Positions 59,811 through 64,000 of a DNA stretch of 64,000 bases are shown in pieces. Within the stretch, counting starts at the first letter, position 1, and each line of letters starts with the position of its first letter. The position numbers and the translations under genes are program-made. The DNA comes from Epiperipatus broadwayi (lineage: Eukaryota > Onychophora > Udeonychophora > Euonychophora > Peripatidae), in contig JAQFVV010012400.1 of assembly GCA_028023455.1 (NCBI GenBank), positions 17,727,490 through 17,791,489 of the forward strand, in the 5' to 3' direction. Below the pieces are notes generated by a model, which saw only the letters and a program-made list of their open reading frames with translations, made no database searches and was not told the DNA's origin.

Positions 59811-59928
59811 GACTATTTATGTTTTTGACCTGTATGTAATCAAGTGTGTCAGCAGTATGAGATAGCATGGATAGTTAAGGGTTGTGTGAATGTTTGAGTT
59901 CGAACCCCCTATATTTTAACTTCTAATA

Positions 59929-60431
59929 ACAGCAAAAAAATGACATTGTTTTAAGCAAGGTGCACTCAAATTCTTTATGTTTGTTTTTAAATAATTTTTC
60001 TGTTTAAACAAACAATTGATCGTTGAGTTCACAAAGTCATTATCATTATTCACAAATCTACTCTTGGTTTTACAGTTTCTATAAATATTTTGATTAAAGT
60101 CCTCAACAGAAAAAAATATGTATTTTTATTGTACTGATTTGATAAATTTATTCAGCAAGAAATAAAAATATATGTATATTTTTTCGAATGTTGAAATACA
60201 AAACTTATAAAATAAGCACCGACCTAGTTGCACAAATCAATTTTAATATCAATAGATTTTCAGTGACATGACCATAAATGTTAAGACAAGAAGTTACCAA
60301 ATTAGTTTTCACAGGTAATCATAACTATGAAGTTTCCTTTCACTGATAACTACTATACAAAATAAAATAAAAAAGTGTAACCATCTGTGTGCTTATTTAA
60401 ACTTTCTTCCTCAGAAAATAGTTTCACTTAG
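59929..60431. other. Spacer, no gene seen
   Basis: No recognisable structure. Confidence 0.5.
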
Positions 60432-60852
60432 ATTAAACTGAGAGAGTGCAAATTTCTCAAGCACTTATGACTACTTACAGCCAATTAGATCTTAAGCACT
60501 GGGTCAGAGAATTTAACAAGAAAAGAGTGGTTCCCACTCTCTTCTTTACTTGTCTTTCTATATATCCAAGCCAGTCCAAAGTACTTATATCTGAAAGTGT
60601 GAATCTTAAATACCATCACACTTAATTCACTGAGTTCAAATTATAAACATACAGCATGAAATCTTTCAATTTACTATGCAGTAGCGCTTTCAGATATAAG
60701 TACTTTGGACTGGCTTGGATATATAGAAAGACAAGTAAAGAAGAGAGTGGGAACCACTCTTTTCTTGTTAAATTCTCTGTCCTAGTGCTTAAGATCTGAT
60801 TGGCTGTTGGTAGTCATAAGCACTTGAGAAATTTGCACTCTCTCAGTTTAAT
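60432..60852. repeat. 166-bp inverted repeat with 89-bp loop
   Basis: Arms 60432-60597 and 60687-60852 have identical length and differ at few positions. They include ATCCAAGCCAGTCCAAAG/CTTTGGACTGGCTTGGAT and CCACTCTCTTCTTTAC/GTAAAGAAGAGAGTGG. No ORF. It could be a foldback MITE or an RNA hairpin source. The arms are less AT-rich than the surroundings. Confidence 0.9.
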
Positions 60853-63800
60853 TTCAATACCGTCTGCACTTTATAAAATAATATTATTTCACTTAGATGT
60901 AAATAGTACACTGTATTCACATTCTATATTTAAATAAATTTAAATATTCTCACTTTTATTATATTGCCATTTTATTTTATCAACTACAACAGAATAATTA
61001 TAACATAAAAATGGACTTTTTATAAGTTTTCAAACCATTTTTTTTCCAGATCCATTATCTTCTTGATTTTATTGATATATTATCAGTATATTTAACCACT
61101 GATCCACATAGATGTGGACTATAAAATTCACAATTAATGATTTTTGAACCTATAGCTAAATTCTATTTATCCAATAAATAACTGCCTAGTGTTAGAATTG
61201 AAGGACTTAATAAAGCCACTAGCAAATCCATTTCCTAGTTAGAATCTCTATGGTTTCTTTGTGATATTTTGTTAATAATGCTGCCTTAAAAAAGTGCATA
61301 TTTAAATAAATAAAAATGTCTTTACCACCATTATTACCATTAATGATATTACAACTGTTTCTACTGCTTTAATCACCTACCCAATAGACATAATGATTTA
61401 GTCAGCTGTTTTTTTAAAAACTAATTTTTAGACAATTATTTTTTTAAGTACTTCCACATTTCTGGTGAAAGGAATTTCTAAATAGAATACAATTATTTGA
61501 AGATTTCAATGGTTCTTCAAGTCTACTTCCATATGGCTCATCATTGCAAGAATAGTTCTGTTCACCAAACTATGCTAAGCTTGATTAATGACTGGGCACT
61601 ACCTGATATAGTGATATAATATGTCCATTTCTGAATCTATTTTTAGATTTTGCCTTCATCAATAGGAACTAGGATTCAAAGTCTCAGCTGTGCATTCTAA
61701 TTAGTGATAAAAGCAAAAATCAAAAACTGGTCTAGTTTTGGGATAGTATATCACTATAATTCATCTGTGATATTTGATTATCCAAACTTACAATAGATGA
61801 CTCTAGAATAGAATGAACAGTACTGCCATAGAAACTATGAATAAGGATTTAAGAAAATCATGTAATATTATTGTTGGAATTATGCAAAATCATAATTAAA
61901 CATTTCCAGTCTGATAAATCTTTACTTGATCTAAACAACAAGGAATTTTCATACTTTGTACACTTTTATAATATTAAAAAAAAGCAAGTCAGGATTTTTT
62001 TGCATAAAATATTAAGGGTAAAAATATGATTGAACATACCACATAACTTCATTTCACAATTAAAGCAAAGAAAATATAAATGGCATGAGAAGTTTCTGAT
62101 GTTCAAGTTTAACACAAATTTAAATAATTGAAGACAGTAAAACAAAAAAAAAAATAATAAAAGAGTAAGAGAAAGGGAACAAAGGGGGAAATACAAAATT
62201 ACTTAATAAACCAACATTCTTCTGGCTAGTCACTGCTTATTGAGTACTCACAATTATATTTTCAGATATGAAATTTCATTTATGAAGATCATATCATTAT
62301 CTTCAACTATGTGTGTATATATTAAAAATAATTATTTCTTGTCATGTTAGCTGCAGGATAATCTATTTATTAAATAGAAATTTAGCTAAATTAAATTTAG
62401 TAAAAGATTTTTATATATAAAATGATCGTGTGACAAATTCTGAGACATTTTAAATCATAATAGTATTAACAGAAATATTTACTGTTATTCAATATAAATG
62501 AGAAAGAAAAAAATGAAATTTTTTTTTCTTGGGTAGTTTCATTAATTTTTTTAAAAAAAACAAAAAACAAGAAAGGATTAAGATATTTAAAGGTTGTTTA
62601 TCAATTAATTAAAAAACACAATGGGATTAGGATCTTTATCTCTGAAAAAATGAAAATGATAATCTTGCTTGTAAATAAAAAATCAATTAGTTCAAGACTT
62701 AATGCAGTAATTTTTGAAATAACAGGTGATTAGATGAAATATTGATAGTAGGATTAGTTTTTTAAAAAACAAAGAGTGTGTGGGCAGTAGAATTCAATAG
62801 AATTTCAATAGTTGTAAAGTTCAGCAATTAAAAACTCAATATGAAAGTCTGATGCCAGATTGAACTCACTCTTAGTTAAAAAAAGAAATGATGTTTGCAA
62901 GCTATGTAACCAATTTCATTAAAAAAATATGAGAGAAGGAAGATACCCATGACAGAAACTTTCAACAAACCTTATGTATTAATCAATCGAAAAACATGGT
63001 TGATCTTAACTTGTGTTAACCAGAAATGAAAATAATTATTAAACTGTAAACCTGAATCTATAAAAGAAAACAATCAAGGAGAATGTCTTTCTTATCAGAC
63101 TTAAAAGTGATAAATGTTTTAATATTTTCCATTCTTGTTTATTTTTCTAATTATGTAATATAGAAAGCATAAATACAAGTTTTTTTTAAAAGCAATGTCA
63201 CATTATATAAGACTTGCTTTATTGATTATTATCTTTCTAATTAAAATATATATTTTACATGTATGTATTTTCAATCAATGTTGGACATCTATCTAGGTTG
63301 ATATGGGGGCATCTATCTGGAAAAAATCTAAAACTAATGGAAACCTGGAACAAAATTTGGAAGTTTTAATTGCATTGAATTCAAACCCAAGAAGTAGACA
63401 TGATTCAAACTTGATCATAAACATGACAGGAAATGCATTAGACACTACACCTTAAAGCAGTTTATGTAAGAATAATATAAATATAATAAGTCAGTATATT
63501 TTCATAGTATTTAAAGACTAGCAAGTAATGGTCAACTATTTATGATCAAGGGTTATCACTTAATATTATGATTCTACCTAATACCTTGAGATAAAGAAAA
63601 ACATGCAATATATATATATATACAATTTTCTTACATTTTCTGTAATATAAACATGTTTTTTTTTTTCAAAAATCAATACTGATCATCATGATTATTCCAT
63701 TTCAGTTGAATCTTACTTCATTTTGATTTTCTCCCTACATTACATTTATTTAGATAGTTTTTAAATATCTTTACAAATGTTTCATTTGCTAACATTCATT

Positions 63801-64000
63801 AATAGAGACTTGAAAACATTTGACTACCTTGTTTTAGGTTTATTACATGAATGAGAAGGTGCATTTAGAGCATGGATGGAGAATGTCTGACCTTGGAGCC
63901 AACTCTAGACCTTGAAAGCTCTTAATATAGCTCCTGCATATTTTCATAAATTTTCTCATCTACATCCAATCTTTATAATAATTCTCATTTATTCTATCAG
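60853..64000. other. AT-rich spacer, no gene seen
   Basis: About 3.1 kb without recognisable gene, RNA or repeat boundary. The minus-strand frame at 61966-62196 is L/F/C-rich and unconvincing. There is a short (TA)n near 63610. Confidence 0.5.

Larger units (their letters stand above)
59370..59928. mobile_element. Palindromic HHR element with 15-bp TSD (one mismatch)
   Basis: TTTTAATTTCTAATA at 59370-59384 and TTTTAACTTCTAATA at 59914-59928 flank it. Inside, about 59443-59665 and 59695-59913 are inverted copies (GGGGGTTTGAACTTAGACG versus GAGTTCGAACCCCC at the ends). Each carries a hammerhead motif. It is the same family as 17.2-18.3 kb. No protein. Confidence 0.75.

Overview
The window reads as non-genic DNA from an animal genome. 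It is strongly AT-rich, full of (TA)n tracts, and I find no intact host gene, no rRNA and no functional tRNA. The retroelement mix is Penelope-like elements (PLEs) with GIY-YIG endonucleases, non-LTR elements of the craniofacial-development-protein-2-like kind, a ZBED5-like hAT transposon, short tRNA-derived SINEs and long-LTR retrotransposons. That mix fits a mollusc, perhaps a cephalopod such as octopus. The organism is an inference. Nearly every ORF is a broken transposon gene or chance.

Layout. 0-10 kb: a LINE tail, SINEs, a broken LINE endonuclease/RT (3.1-4.5 kb), a tandem duplication, hairpins and the first hammerhead ribozyme (HHR) motifs (9.1 and 9.5 kb). 10.4-13.3 kb: a complete but decayed hAT transposon with an exact 8-bp target-site duplication (TSD). 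14.4 kb: a SINE with exact TSD; 15.0-15.8 kb: another LINE tail. 17.2-19.5 kb: inverted HHR repeats, a SINE and a small PLE. 20.0-25.0 kb: a 2.1-kb LTR-like unit (A), a second TGTAA...TTACA unit and a PLE palindrome with two 446-bp arms. 27.4-34.6 kb: two more such units flanking a tandem array of ~422-bp HHR monomers (29.4-31.1 kb). 35.7-36.9 kb: a second HHR composite with an exact 12-bp TSD. 41.1-50.1 kb: a chain of TGTA...ACAAT units separated by (TA)n tracts; one, B, is an inverted relative of A. 50.4-58.3 kb: an old minus-strand LINE split by a 5.9-kb LTR retrotransposon that has gag-like remnants but no pol. 59.4-59.9 kb: a palindromic HHR element with a near-perfect 15-bp TSD. 60.4-60.9 kb: a 166-bp inverted repeat.

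Main result. At least a dozen HHR motifs or relics occur in several sequence families. The best copies have CTGANGA, a stem II hairpin, GAAA, and a self-complementary stem III (ACCGGT, ACCGCGGT, ATACGTAT, AGTACT, ACTAGT). A palindromic stem III is what a double (dimeric) hammerhead needs in tandem-repeat RNA. One relic sits inside a PLE that also encodes GIY-YIG protein, and two HHR composites carry TSDs. This suggests small non-autonomous, retrozyme-like elements mobilised by PLE machinery. PLE-linked hammerheads are known in the literature; these arrays, their head-to-head arrangement and the (TA)n-targeted chains around them are what deserve checking.
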